Source: Trema orientale (lineage: Eukaryota; Streptophyta; Magnoliopsida; Rosales; Cannabaceae). From it: DNA of 64,000 nucleotides. The stretch lies in the NCBI GenBank assembly GCA_002914845.1, contig JXTC01000144.1, positions 595,252-659,251 of the forward strand. Reading direction: 5' to 3'. The position numbers and the translations under genes are program-made. Position 1 is the first letter of the stretch, and the number at the start of each line of letters is the position of its first letter. This document shows positions 37,171-49,795 of this stretch, piece by piece. The notes beneath the pieces were generated by a model, which was given only the letters and a program-made list of their open reading frames with translations, did no database searches and was not told the origin of the DNA.

Positions 37171-39420
37171 TTATTAGTGGGAAATTCTTTAGAAGAGTTT
37201 CCCCCGAAGGAATAAAATAAAATATAAGAGCTTTTTTCCTTTTTTGGGTACTAAGAAAAATGAACTAATTGGTTCTATGACCTTCTTTAACCCTACTTTT
37301 AAAATTTGACCTCTTTTTTTTTCCTATTTTTCTTTTTTATTTATTTTTAAAAAGATTCTTTTGTTAGCATGTCATAGAAAACCCTAAAATATCCCTATTC
37401 GGATACTCGACTGGTCCAGTCGAGTCTAAAATCGATCGGACTCCAGTCAAGCTCGATTGGCCGATTGAGTTCGACAGAAATTTCCGCCCGATTGTAATTT
37501 TTAAACAAGAAAATAGCGATTTTAGAGTTGAAATCATCATTTCTATGCTTGAATTCAATTTAAATCTTCCAAATATGAAAAAAAAAACGACAATAAATAT
37601 GATTTTAACTTGACTAAAACATTAAATCTTGATTTTTTAAAGAAAAATTTGAGATGATTTTGAAGTTTTTGATGGAAGGGTATAATTGAGAACATGAAAG
37701 TTTCATTAAAAAGAATGTTACTAAACTAATTTCCACTTTTAGAAGGTTATAGAACTAAAAAAAAATGCTCATTTAATTCTATATAACTAAATGGTCCTAA
37801 GAAAAAGCTGGCGTGGGGCAATCAAAAGTGGCTAAGGTAATGTGCTCCATCATTTGATGGGATAAGGCTCATATGAAGGCCCTTAATGGATAGTCCCATT
37901 AGCACAGTTGGAAGTTCATGTGGTAATACTCAAAGAGAGATGCCACTCTAGTCGCACCAAGAGATGCTCAAAATCCAAGCCAAACTAATCAAAGCAATTA
38001 ATTCAATCTAATATAATTGCATTTTATATCTAATTGCAATTGGATTGGATTGGATTGGATGTTAAATTTTAAATTTTAATTGGATTGATTAGTTGAATCT
38101 TATAACAAAAAATCGAATTAAAATCAAACCAATCCAATCTTATATTAAGTAAAATAAAAAATATATATATTCAAATATTTTTCTATTTTTGGCTTATATA
38201 TCTCTTAATATAGACATTGACCCACTAGATTAAATAAATTCTAACTCAACTAAATAATATACATATATTTTCCTCATTTACTACTTCTCCTTAGAAATAT
38301 ATTCGAAAAAGACTTAGAGTTCAAAACTCTCGAGTTTTATTGTGTCATATAAATTTTGATTTTTTTTTTCCCTTTTTAGTTTGAAATATATTAAGATTAA
38401 GTCCCCAAAAAATTGGGCAATTGGCCCACAACCGATTGCAAAGATTGATCCAATCTAATTACTAGTTAGATTAGATTATTTTTTATAGGTAATTTGGATT
38501 GAGGATTTGCATACTAATTTCCTAGACCTATCCTATAATTGGATAAGAGAGCGGGGGAGGAGGAGGGGTGCTATATTTGCACCTAATTTTTAATAAATGC
38601 ACCCCCTTCATTGATACAATGACTGAATTAGACAACTTAAAAGTAAATATATTTGCATATAACAAAGGCACCCCATTTCTCTCCCTAAGGAGTGCGCTCC
38701 CCAACCCCCCTCTCATTTCCTCACACGATTCACACAACTCACTCGACCCTTCTTTTCATACGCAGTCTCTCCCACTCTCCTTCTTATATTTATTATTTGT
38801 TTGTTTCTCTCTTTTTTTTTTTCATAATTTCCCGTGGCATGAAAAAATGCAACAAAAGTAGTAAAAGTTAAAAAAAAAAAAAAATCAGGGCACAGAACTT
38901 GTTCATTAAAAAAAGAACACAATGAAAAGTAATCTAAACTTTATTGTTAATTATCTATCTGAAGCTTATTTGATTATGATTTGGGACAATTTCAAAACAC
39001 AAGTATAAGAATATAAATGCCCCGGAAAAAAAAAATTATTGAAAAAAAAAGAAAAGAAATCGAAATAATATGATCATCATCTTCAATATTGTAAGTCGTG
39101 ATTTTCTTAGGTAAGTATATCTATTAAAATTTATAAGTACTTAATAAATTTGAAGGTCTATTGGAGCTTTATACGTGGTTATTGCTTTTTTTTATCATAA
39201 AAGGAAATTCAAAAAATTAGTTATGAAGTGTATGAAAATGAAAATGAGATGAAGCCTTTTTTAAGTGAGGGTATGGATGTAACTAAAAAAATATAATTTA
39301 AAGAAAGGGGTGCTGTAACGTGAGAGTGGTCTAAATAGAATCTCCTTCGAATGATAGAATATTGCTAAAATATGTTGGATTCCAATTGACGAGCACCCGT
39401 AGTTGCCCATTTACTCCTTC
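37171..39420. other. Intergenic DNA, repeat-derived in parts
   Basis: Contains a (GGATT)n patch at about 38040-38060 with TCCAATCTAAT phrases in inverse orientation near 38450, which suggests an old hAT-like MITE. At 38550-38720 there is a C-rich block. The pair GGGGTGCTATATTTG / GGGGTGCTGTAAC (about 38565 and 39305) may be ends of one insertion. No gene is supported. Confidence 0.35.
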
Positions 39421-39421
39421 A

Positions 39422-39573
39422 CAAAAAAAAAAAAAAGAAAAAAAGAAAAAAAAAAAAAGAAGTAGCAAGTTCCTTATTAGAATTTGAACTTTAACAACAT
39501 TATCCCATAATCCCATAATGTTGTTAAACTTCAAATTCTATAAGAAGCTTACTATTTTTTTCTTTTTTTTTTT
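39422..39573. repeat. Long near-perfect hairpin flanked by poly(A) and poly(T)
   Basis: The core is 39479-39541: TAGAATTTGAACTTTAACAA.. pairs with ..GTTAAACTTCAAATTCTA, a 26-nt stem with one mismatch around an 11-nt loop (CCCATAATCCC). The pairing continues outward imperfectly (GTAGCAAGTTCCTTA versus TAAGAAGCTTACTA), then an A/G-rich run (39422-39462) faces a T-rich run (39554-39573). It looks like an inverted duplication of one A-tailed segment. Confidence 0.75.
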
Positions 39574-39845
39574 CGAGGATTCTTGGGAGCGTGTGTAAGT
39601 GTGTGAGAGGAGAAATGTTTGAATCTTATTTAGGCTAGTTTGTATTCTAAATTTTCGACCCATAGCCCGAAAAAAAAAAATCAACTATTAAGGTGAATTA
39701 ACTACCACAAATCTATTCAGTCATGTTTGAATGTCTAACAAGAAAAATAAATAGCAGAGGTTCACTTTTATTGTCTTTAGAGTAGCTTTTAACAACTTTA
39801 TTTCAAAAATGATAAAGTAAACATTTTAAGGTAACCACCAGCAAA

Positions 39846-39885
39846 GTTGAGATGGCCGAGTTGGTCTAAGGCGCCAGATTAAGGT

Positions 39886-39918
<33 letters not shown>

Positions 39919-39926
39919 TCTCAACA
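39846..39926 (+). tRNA. tRNA-Leu(AAG)
   Basis: Intact class II tRNA of 81 nt. The acceptor GTTGAGA pairs perfectly with TCTCAAC, with discriminator A. The D arm is TGGCCGAGTTGGTCTAAGGC. The anticodon stem CCAGA/TCTGG encloses TTAAGGT, giving anticodon AAG. A short variable arm is present, and the T arm GTGGG-TTCAAAT-CCCAC pairs fully. It decodes CUU leucine codons. It lies only about 150 bases upstream of the start codon of the metalloprotease-like gene on the same strand. CAA and T runs directly downstream could serve Pol III termination. Confidence 0.93.
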
Positions 39927-40078
39927 AATTGAAATTTTGCTTTTTACTAATTTTTTCTTTTAAGGCACGTAGTATTACTAATGAATTGTATACCATTGTA
40001 GTGGCGCACTGGCGCCAAACCTTATCGTTTACCAAAGGTTGTGTGATTTTTCGTAAGTTGGATAGAGCGAACCACAAA

Positions 40079-43000
40079 ATGTTGAGCAGCTTGGCCATGG
40101 CTTCTCTATCAAACCTCGGCTCTGCTTTCTATGGCTTATCTTCAACCACCGATTCTCATCCCCCAAATCTCAACTGCTATAATAAGCTTCTTCCGCATCC
40201 ATGGCGAGTCAGAGCTTCTTCCTCCGCCGTCCCAGGCGTAGACCTCAACACTCTCCAATCTGCCATTGCAAAGGTTCTTCCTGTTATAATCTCGATTCAG
40301 TTGTTATAATTAACATTTCCCACATCGCATTTTTGCTAATGTTGCAATTTTTAAGCTGCATGTCCAATTTTAGTCTGACTGTATTAATTTCGTATACACA
40401 TGTATATTTATACATGTATAGTGTAAGGTTTACAAGCCCCAATATTCCCCACGCTACTGACTTGGGTAAATTCGGATTAAAAGTTCAAAGTTTTAATTGG
40501 AATACAATTGGTTTAATTTGATTTGGGTTTTGTGTTAAAAAAAGAAAAAAACATAAAAAGAAATATAAATACCAAACCGATTTATTTAAAAAAAAATATG
40601 GGTGACTATTTGCTGCAGAAAGATAGCACAAGTGTTAAAGAGGCACTTGATCAGCTCAGTGAACTTGGATGGGCCAAAAAATGGAGTTCTCAGCCATATG
40701 TCTCACGTCGTACGGTCAGTCTTCATTAACAAGTATGAACTAGTTCTGGGAAAGTGCTACTCGAATGTTAGCTACTTTTACAAACCTATGCATACACATG
40801 TACATTAATTATGTATGAAACAACAGACTTTGGGAAGCTTGTTCATATCTTTACTTAGTTGGAAACTAAGCTATTGATATGTGTCATCGTTTGTGCTGCA
40901 CCAGACATCTCTGAGGGAGCTGACAACTCTAGGAATTAAAAATGCAGAAAATCTTGCAATCCCCAGTGTCAGAAATGATGTAAGTACTTGTGATATAATT
41001 TAAAGGACTGTTAATTTCAGACGCATCACAGTCTTCTATTTAGATGAAATTCACGTGAGTCTCACTATGAAATCTGCTCAAAAGAGAGCTCTGATGCCAC
41101 AGTCGCATCTGACGCTAGCAAAACTCTAACAATTTAACAATTCTCTTATAAAGATTGCAATCCCTAGTGTATGTACTTGTGAAATAATTTAGAGGATTGC
41201 TAGTTTCAGACGCATCACAGTCTTCTATTTAAGTGAGATTCACGTGAGTTTCACTATAAAATCTACTCAAAAGAGGGCCCTACCGCCATAGTCGCGTCTG
41301 AGGCCAGTACAACTCTAACAATTTAGTTATGATTTGTTTATACAAAACGGAAATTTTATATGCAATGACCTTCTTTTGAGTTTTGCCTCTTGACTACTTC
41401 TACTGCTTTTAGACTTTTTTGGCGCTTTTATGATTTGAGTGGGAAATGGGGATGGGCTTTATATTGACATAGAGGGAAGAACTTTAAAAAATGAGCAAAA
41501 TTACCTCAACTTAAATAATGTCTCATACCAATTTTCGTTTTCACCAAATGATAGACCCATCTTCACTCAGCCCTTGGGACTTTTTTCTGATAGTGATTCT
41601 ACAATGTTACAAAACGACTGAATAGAAGGCTCTAAACACTTTCTAATGCATTGCCAAATACATAGGTTTCAAACTAGTGTTTATATATTTGATATCTTTC
41701 AGTGATACAGGCGGCTTTCCTTTTCACAGTGGTGGGGACAACTGGATTCTTAGGTGTTCTGGCTGGCCAACTTCCTGGGGTAAATTAGACTACCTTTCTT
41801 TTTCAATTCTATGTTTGCACATATATATAGAGATTATTTGTATGCTTGGATGTACTTACCCTTTCCATTGTAAAAAACAAGTCGTCTTTTCTTCCATTGG
41901 CAAAGCAGCACTTGCATCTAGTCCATATTTTGTATTCTGAACCATCAGTCTTTCACATGTAGTTTAGCTGTTAGATTTACCGACTAATTTTCGGCTTATA
42001 TCTATGTTTTGGGTTCATATTCCTGCAGGATTGGGGCTTCTTTGTGCCATACTTGATTGGGAGTATATCTTTAATAGTTTTGGCCGTGGGTAGCATTTCC
42101 CCTGGGTAAGCCTAAAGTCTAAATGGAGTCTAATTTTTATTAGTTGGTATTCTTACGTGTTCTATACAAGTAAGTAGAAACATTTTTTCAAAGACAGACT
42201 GTCATCTTGAGCTAAAAGTGATGCTTTATCTGCAATTTTTAGGCTTCTTCAAGCTGCCATCAATGGCTTCTCTGCATTCTTTCCGGATTATCAGGAGAGG
42301 ATTGCTAGACATGAGGCAGCTCATTTTTTAGGTACTCCACATAAAAATGTTTACATGATATGATCAGAGTCTTCATCAATGAAAATGATGATCACCTTGA
42401 ATGATGGTTTACGGCCATGCTCCACACTCTTTTCCTAATACAATGTTCTCTCTGGTGATTTAGTTGCTTATTTGCTGGGTCTACCGATTCTGGGCTACTC
42501 TCTAGATATTGGGAAAGAGCATGTCAATCTCGTTGATGAGAGGCTTGAAAAGCTTATATACAGTGGGCAGCTGGATGCCAAGGAACTAGACAGGTATCAT
42601 CTCACATAAATCTTGGGGTCCAAGTTTCATCTGAGAAACACTTCTATGTGCCTTTCAAATCTTTAACTTATGCAATATACCTTAGTCACTCCAATAAATA
42701 AGTACGGCACCACATTTTTTAGCAAGAAATTACTTTGCACTACGTGAATTATATCCAGAAATTAAGAAAGTTAATCATAGCATGCATATAGCTAGTTTTT
42801 GCATCAATTATCAGTTTTGGAGCAGGATTAACTGCCGTAGCTTTTCAGGTTGGCAGTGGTGTCAATGGCAGGACTCGCAGCAGAAGGGCTTAAATATGAT
42901 AAAGTGATTGGTCAATCTGCTGATCTTTTCACTCTTCAGGTTCATAACCATCACTTGTCTAAGGGCTTTCTTCTTTTTTCACCGCACAATTTAGGGATAA

Positions 43001-43392
43001 TCTCAAACTCATGCCTTTCATTTTGATCTTCAGAGATTTATCAACAGAAGCAAACCACAGATAAGCAAAGACCAGCAGCAGAATCTTACTAGATGGGCTG
43101 TAAGTTCCTTCGCAACCTGCATATCCCTTCGTTTTTTTTTTCCTTCTCATAACGTGGGAACTTATTCTATTTCACGTACTAGAGTATTTGATAATTAGGG
43201 GACAAATATGTAAAAGAACTTTGATTCTAGCTGAATGTTCAGATTACTGATTTTGTGGGGGTGGTACTGCAGGTTTTGTTTGCTGGATCCCTCTTAAAAA
43301 ATAACAAGGATTTGCATGAGGCCCTTATAACCGCAATGTCGCAGAAGGCAACTGTATTGGAGTGCATTGAATCAATTGAGAAAGCTTCTTAA
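40079..43392 (+). CDS. Plastid M41/FtsH-type metalloprotease-like protein without ATPase domain
   Basis: Ten exons: 40079-40273, 40619-40714, 40905-40979, 41711-41779, 42029-42105, 42243-42331, 42464-42593, 42849-42939, 43034-43099, 43273-43392. All introns are GT..AG and the frame is continuous, giving 335 residues. The serine-rich N-terminus (about residues 1-50) suits a chloroplast transit peptide. A helical region follows, then two hydrophobic segments (about 123-145 and 149-169) that suggest membrane anchoring. H-E-A-A-H at 194-198 matches the zinc site of FtsH proteases (H-E-A-G-H), and A-D in G-Q-S-A-D-L (D269) fits the third ligand. The AAA+ ATPase module of FtsH is absent. From memory, Arabidopsis has a small family of such plastid proteins, including the VIR3 type. 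Protease activity is inferred. The start at 40079 precedes an in-frame ATG six codons later. It is convergent with DPE1, 624 bases between stop codons. Confidence 0.85.
40954..41323 (+). repeat. Direct duplication of an exon end and intron segment
   Basis: Unit 1 (40954-about 41140) starts in exon 3 at TTGCAATCCCCAGTGT and runs into intron 3. Unit 2 (41155-41323) repeats it as TTGCAATCCCTAGTGT. Both then contain CAGACGCATCACAGTCTTCT, TTCACGTGAGT and AACTCTAACAATTTA. The second copy has lost the CAGAAATGA-type bases of the exon end but keeps a GTATGT donor-like site. It lies wholly inside intron 3. Confidence 0.85.
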
Positions 43393-44016
43393 TTCTAGGG
43401 CCAAAAAATCCCTCATGGAGCAATAATATTTGCATTCTATTTCTATATTACTCGTATTTATTATTCTTATTGTGCAGCTACAGAAATTCGGAATATTTGC
43501 AATCTGTTCTCTAGCCACTAGGCCGGCCACAAGCTATTTTTTCCCTGTATAAACGAAATGTAAATTTAAATGAACCAAATTCTTATTTGTTGTAGTTTGA
43601 TAAAGTCTAAACCTTTTTCTTAGCTTTACCATGGAAAACCAATAATGCGCCTTGATTTTTGTTTTGTACCAACCCAAGAGGCTTAAAGAAATTGAAATCC
43701 ATTCTACTAGCTAGTAAATAGCTCGGAGTTTAATGACAGGGCGACGGCACACTTCTCTCGCACAAATTTTGAATTTGGTCTGTAGTGGGAGTGTATTAAT
43801 TCCTTCCTATTGGAAAAGACTTGAGTATAGAAATGAAAATAAACAAATAAAAAAAAAACAAAAGGGAGGGCGCCATTTTATTGAAGATAACAATTTATTT
43901 CGAGTCTGACAAGTTTATTTAATAAAAAGTCCTTATTCACTAAAGCTTATTAGGCTACTCTGCCGAAAAGCAAAATCGTGGCTGTAATAAGGACAGAATA
44001 TTATCGGTTGCTTGAC

Positions 44017-47000
44017 TTACAGCCGGCCGTATGTCGACAGTATATCCCTCAGTGCTGATGCTTCATCCTCCAAGCTATCAAAGCTCGTGGAACTTGGAAT
44101 CCTCCAACCCCAATTACCAAACTGTGTTCAATAAAATGCTATAGTTAACACTTGAGCCCAAAACTAAATTGTTTTCATGGCAAGAGGCGAAAAAAAGTCT
44201 GAAGTTACTTTCTAAATCTAACCATAGCCATAGGTAAGGTATGTCCCTGGAAACATCTAATGTACGTGGTCAAAAGTTGAACAAGAAGTTTGATAAATTT
44301 CAAAACAGGAAATGGATACTGCAACAAGACTCGAAAGCATATAAAGGATCAAAAAATTAACGTTTCTTTCAAGTAAATAGAAGCAATCAGAAATTAAACT
44401 ATGGGCACCATGCAATGTATGAGTGGTCTCTCTCATGCAATGTATTCTTTCAACAGCAGATCAGATGAAATTGTAGTCGTAAACAATTTCAGGAGCTCTC
44501 TTCCAGTTAACTATTTCACTGTTTTGCAAATGAATATATTATTTACCTGAGTCGCAGGAATGTTCATCCTTGAAGAACTCCCCAGCCTAAGAATATCCTG
44601 CATGGGTATTATAGTGGTTCGGGCCACTGAAGACAATGCAGCTTTGATAAGTTCCCATGAGATATCATCTTCATTGGTAATTGAAATATACTTCAGCACC
44701 TAAGAAAACAATTCAATCACTGATTAAATTAAAAGATATGCTAAACATGGCTTAACTAAGTTCCCGTAGGAATTAAATGTTAGAGAGGAATATAATATCA
44801 ATATCACCCACATTGGACTTCTCTTCTTCTGGCAAAACATTCCACCAACCACGGATCTGCGATTCAAGCAAGGCACAATTAGCGGGCTCTCTTTTAAAAT
44901 CTGAAAAGAAGATAAAATTCAGCTAACTGGCCCATGGGAATGAATAAACCACTCTACCTCATAAACTAAAGATAGTCTCCAGACCGTAATTTATAAGCCA
45001 GAGAAATCCAACAGATCAAAGTGGCAGACTTCTAATAACTATGTAAAGATTTGATAACAAAATATTATATCGCACTGTATGATGTGATATTTTCCAATTT
45101 ATCTCCACCAAAAGAGACAAAACTAGCAACATGCTCAAAGAAAGAACATGGAATGGAAGGACTTTACTGTGTCATTATCATGAGTTCCAGTATACACAAC
45201 TTGATTGGTCTCATGATTATGGGGTAAATGAGGGTTAGTAGCATCACTTCCAAAACCTGGACAATAAAGTATAAAAAGTACTAGATTAGAGCATGAAACT
45301 CGAGTTATTCCAATAGTGAATCATAAATATGGCAGCAGTATACCAAATTAACAATAATTTAATACCAAACTGAAGGACAGCCATTCCAGGTGCCCTTATG
45401 GATTTCCTAAGTTCAATCACATCCTCAGTTATAACCCCCTGTCATGCAGGTAGAAAAAATGAGAATGCATCCAGCAAACACCAAACACGAAAAAGTGTAC
45501 GTTCAGAATATGTTTTGCAAGAATCATTACCATACATGAGGACTAGTATGAGAAAGGAAAGAACAATTAGTGAAAATTGAACTTTCTATATCCAATCTGC
45601 TAAACATACCAAATCTTCAGCTATTATATTAATATTTCCAACTGCTCTGGAAATGGCATCAAACAAGGATTTTCCAGGTCCTGCCTACTGTCACAAAAAA
45701 ATTTCAGAATTTGATGAGGAAATTAGGACAAACCGTGACTAACTATGAGTAAGAAACTGACCTTCCACCGTCCGACCATTGCAATTTTTGCCTCTGTGCA
45801 AGTGAATATATTAGTGAAACAACATCACACATACACCAACAAAAAGTCGTAAGAAATATACACATAAGCCTCACCAGAGGGAACGGCCCAGAAACCAGCA
45901 AATCCTCTAAAGTGATCTATCCTGAATTCATCATATAGATCCTGCGCACGTTGCAACCGACGTATCCACCAAGAAAATCCATCTTTCTCCATGGCTTTCC
46001 AATCATAAAGAGGGCTTTAAGTCAAAATTCATCTAATTAGGATGCCGTATAGCACGTCAACAAAAAAATACAAGCATTTTACGTGACTTAATGATCTCAA
46101 GTTGGTTCTAATACCATTCGTACTAACCCAAGAACTAGTATAAAGAAGCTAAATTAGAATTAAAAACCGAATTACTAAAGCCTTACTTCAGTACCTATAA
46201 TCCTAGAGTGGTATGTGTCCATTGTAAAACTTAGGACACAGCCAAAAAGGTTAGGATATCTAATAAACTAGATTACATACACATAATATGAATAATTACG
46301 CATGTTTCAAAATTGGCCTTCTAAGGTCACACGGATCCAACCTCAAACCATTGAATGAAACCTAATATATTTTCCTGGTAAGTGTCGAGAAAAATATACA
46401 CCTGTCCCATAGCTGACCAGTTTCACTGAAAGCATCAGGAGGAACACCACTAACTAGAAGAGGAAAGCCATTCCTGTTCTGCAAGACAATTATACAATAA
46501 GTATTTGACCTAGTATAGGATACTTTAAAAGCACAACTTGATTATTAGCATATGCATCATCATCATCATTGATTGATGAATAACTCACCAGCAAAAATTG
46601 TTTTCTATTGGCCCAAACATCAGCACTGTGATAACCTACATAAATGGGCATGTCCCCCATTATACTAATTCCCTTCTTCTGAGCATAATTGCGAACTTTC
46701 TGCCATTGCCTTTGGAATAAGAATTGTTGGGCAATAAATATATCAATCTGTAAAAATAAGATGCTTGAGCTGGTAGCAAACAGGTTTCTAACATCAAAAG
46801 AAGTGGCATGCAAATATAAGCCCATGAAAATTTCCAGATTCATCGAAAACTTACAAAATCCTTTTCGCTTTGGTAGATGTTTTCCAAGGCCACAAGATGA
46901 CGATTTTTTAAAGGTTCGGGCCACAGATACCAACTGAAAGTATTGAGACTACTGTCAATTGCAGCAAAGTAAGCTGCATCTTCAAGCCAGCCTGCAACAT

Positions 47001-48636
47001 TGCCAATAAAGTATTACATGAGATAGAAGGGTGAATGTCCACACAAGAAGACTAAATAACTCAAAAGATGAGCGAACTAGATAGTAATGTTATGTAACTG
47101 CATTATTTAATGGCTGTAAAATTCATACTTGAAATGAGAAGAAGGAACACAGTTAAAAGATATAAAAATATGAGGGTCTTACTAGATATATCAGGGTCAT
47201 TACGGTAATCGTCAAGCTGACTTTTAAGATCACCTTCACTCTGAATAAGTCTCTCAGCAGCCTACGAAAACACAGTAGAGAGTGCATTTCTTAAAATAAA
47301 TAGTGGCTAGAAACTATGAAGATGCAGATGAATCGTTCCAGTAACAGTATACAATCAAACACTCAACGAACAACTAAGACTTGCACATTTGTATTTTTTT
47401 TCTTTGGGAAGATTGGTTGCCTCTTTTGTTTAATGCAAGGTTACGTACGTAACCAAAAGTAGAGAATCCCCCCATCATCCTGCACCCACTTGATCACACA
47501 ACCAAAGAAAACAAAGAAACAGAAAATCCACCAAGGAGTAGATGGAAAATTGTACAAGAAAACATGTCCTTAGTATAACAGTCTCCAATATCCTATGGTG
47601 ATTCAGGAACTTTCCCCTGCCACTTACTTTTTTAGTTGCCTTGCTCTGTTGCAAAGCTCCATTGGTGGAAAAGCTTTTTCCAGACAAGATAAATCAACTG
47701 ATTCAAGGAAACCAAGAATAAAATCCTTTTCCCCTGTGGTTAACTTCAACCTTCTAGTCTAACTTTAATAATTTTCAAAAGATTCATGCAGCAACAGTCA
47801 TAGAAAAAAAATTGGATAATGTATAAGATTAGAAAACAGCTAGCCAAAGGGTAACTAACATCAAATGTATCCACATAGTGCACCAATCTCGCAAAAGATC
47901 AAATCAAATCAAATCTGGCACCATGTGTGCTGTGATAGATCATTACCTTTGCAATTAAAGGATCCTTCAACTCAGCCACAGTTGAGAAGTTCACGCGCTC
48001 AGCATCACTGCATGAATGAGTGAGTGACACAGTTTTAGTAAGAGAAATGCATATAGAAAAGAACGTGTGTTAATTATAACGGGTGTGCAAAAACAAACAT
48101 TTCCTCACACTGGTTTTGGTAGCTCCTCCGTTTTCAACAAGCCATCCTTAACAAGATCTTCAAGAGATATCAAGAGAGTGTTACCACAGTTTGCATCCTG
48201 AAAATTGATCACCAGGGATAATTATCCATAATTACGCCGTTTGAAACATAAGGAATCACTAGTACAGTCTAGAGATCAAAGCAATATCGATAACAATTTG
48301 GAGTCTTTTAGATTGGCTAACTGCTTAGCTGGTATTGGCAAATGGAAACATCTTAGAAAGCCATTTCCCAATATTGGAATCTTACCCACAACAATAAATT
48401 TGTTTAATGTTCCAAAACTCCCTATTTAACCGAATACCTCCCACCCTAAGGAAATAACTAACTAAAATACTAGACAAACAACCAATGTTAAAACGATTTA
48501 TGTCACCTGGCCTGAGTAGGGAGATCCCTCTTCATTAGCCCTCCTCCCTGGAGGAACAAGAGGAAGAACCTGAAAATTTATACATAAATTCAATCATAAA
48601 CTAACAAAAATAATCCAAAAACTTGGAATTTGAACT

Positions 48637-48675
<39 letters not shown>

Positions 48676-49318
48676 TTGGAAGTTTAAGAAAATAAAAACC
48701 TTTATCAAGGAACATAGCATTGTGAGAACTAACTTAACCAAAACAGCTATAACATTCAACTACTACTATATATACCCACTTTCTCAGTAACCAAACAGAC
48801 GTGGAATAAAAATTCGAAATATTCAGTCGCTTTCTTTTGTCCTAAGCTCAAATTAAGCGAGTTTCGAATAGGAACCGGATTTTGCATACGCATGGCACAA
48901 AACGAATGCATTTTCTCGGCAGCCAAACGGAGAATTAAGGAGATTTTCGCACCTGCCAAACGGAGCAACCAGCTTGGTGAAGCCAGTCAAGGAAACGAAA
49001 TGCCTCATCTCCAAGATCGCCAATCCCGTAAGGTCCACGAAACGACGTCGGGTGGAGCAACACGCCGGCTCTTCTGCGATCGGTGGGATCGGGTTTCGGA
49101 AACCGGTCGCCGTAGTCGAGAGGCAAGTCTTCCCCAACGGCGGGGGCCACCGAAACGACGGCGTGGTTCTGGAATTGAGACCGGAGCAAAGGAATTCTCT
49201 GTCTGAGCTGGAAGCGAGAGAAGAGAGCGACGGCGGGGACTGAGGAGAGAGAAGAATTGTGGGTTCTGGAAGAGGAGAGGAGAGAGAAAGGCGACGAGAG
49301 AGAGCCTTGGATGGCCAT
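44017..49318 (-). CDS. DPE1: 4-alpha-glucanotransferase DPE1, plastidial (disproportionating enzyme, GH77)
   Basis: Transfers glucan segments between malto-oligosaccharides and releases glucose during starch breakdown in plastids. Sixteen exons (minus): 48953-49318, 48507-48569, 48109-48197, 47947-48007, 47183-47261, 46855-46991, 46589-46747, 46402-46478, 45875-46014, 45762-45793, 45610-45684, 45366-45438, 45168-45256, 44812-44856, 44547-44699, 44017-44121. These give 580 residues, close to other plant DPE1. A Ser-rich N-terminus (about 1-55) fits a transit peptide. GH77 landmarks: L-H-P-T-S-F near 88-93, S-P-Y-S-G-Q-D near 138-144, nucleophile D377 in F-R-I-D-H-F-R-G, acid/base E424 in I-A-E-D-L-G, D477 in G-T-H-D-N-D. 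All residues that I can check are intact. An in-frame ATG at 49480 could add 54 residues, but family likeness starts at 49318. Confidence 0.96.
48637..48674. repeat. (TA)n microsatellite in DPE1 intron 1
   Basis: About 15 TA units flanked symmetrically by GAGA and TCTC, making a perfect palindrome. Likely polymorphic in length. It lies within intron 1 (48570-48952), away from the splice sites. Confidence 0.9.
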
Positions 49319-49795
49319 TTTTGAGGAAGAGAGACAAGGTTGAGAGTTGAGAGAGTGGGAGTTGCAGTGATGAGTAATCTTTAGTGTCCAGCGCAGCGAG
49401 AGGAGGAGGAATGCACGTGATGCGAGAGCTGAGGTGGCGACTTTTCTGGCTGCTACCGGGATCTCAATCACTCGAATCACATGTCATTTTCGCCTAATTT
49501 TGCTTTATAAATTTACTTATTAACTCTACCAAGTATTAATTATATCCCCCCGCCTTTTTTTTTTGGACCAAGTATTATATCCCATTTTTATTACTAATTT
49601 ATGTCACATATGGGTTATTATTATTAAATTAGTGAATGGTTATCTGACATGTGAATTGTACCATCCATAATTTCACATTTTGAAGAAGAACTAAGGAAGA
49701 AGGTCTAAGAAGTACAATCCCCCCAAGCTATTTGCAAGACTACGTCAAAGCAGTGGAAGAAAGGTTGAGAAAATCAACCTTTCTTTTTAATTTTT
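49319..49795 (-). promoter_or_regulatory. DPE1 leader and upstream region
   Basis: On the minus strand the 60 bases before the start codon are CT-rich (CTCTCTCAACTCTCAACC), typical of a plant 5' leader. Further upstream (49440-49795) the sequence turns AT-rich, and I see no convincing TATA box at a fixed distance. The core promoter position is inferred only from its location. Confidence 0.35.

Noticed and set aside
39826-40098. 90-codon minus-strand frame across the tRNA-Leu region with a V-G-F-E-P-T run
   Set aside because: This run is the antisense translation of the tRNA T arm, a well-known artefact. The tRNA explains the sequence.
48892-49243. Long plus-strand frames over the first DPE1 exon
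   Set aside because: They are shadows of the GC-rich transit-peptide exon, which is well supported on the minus strand.
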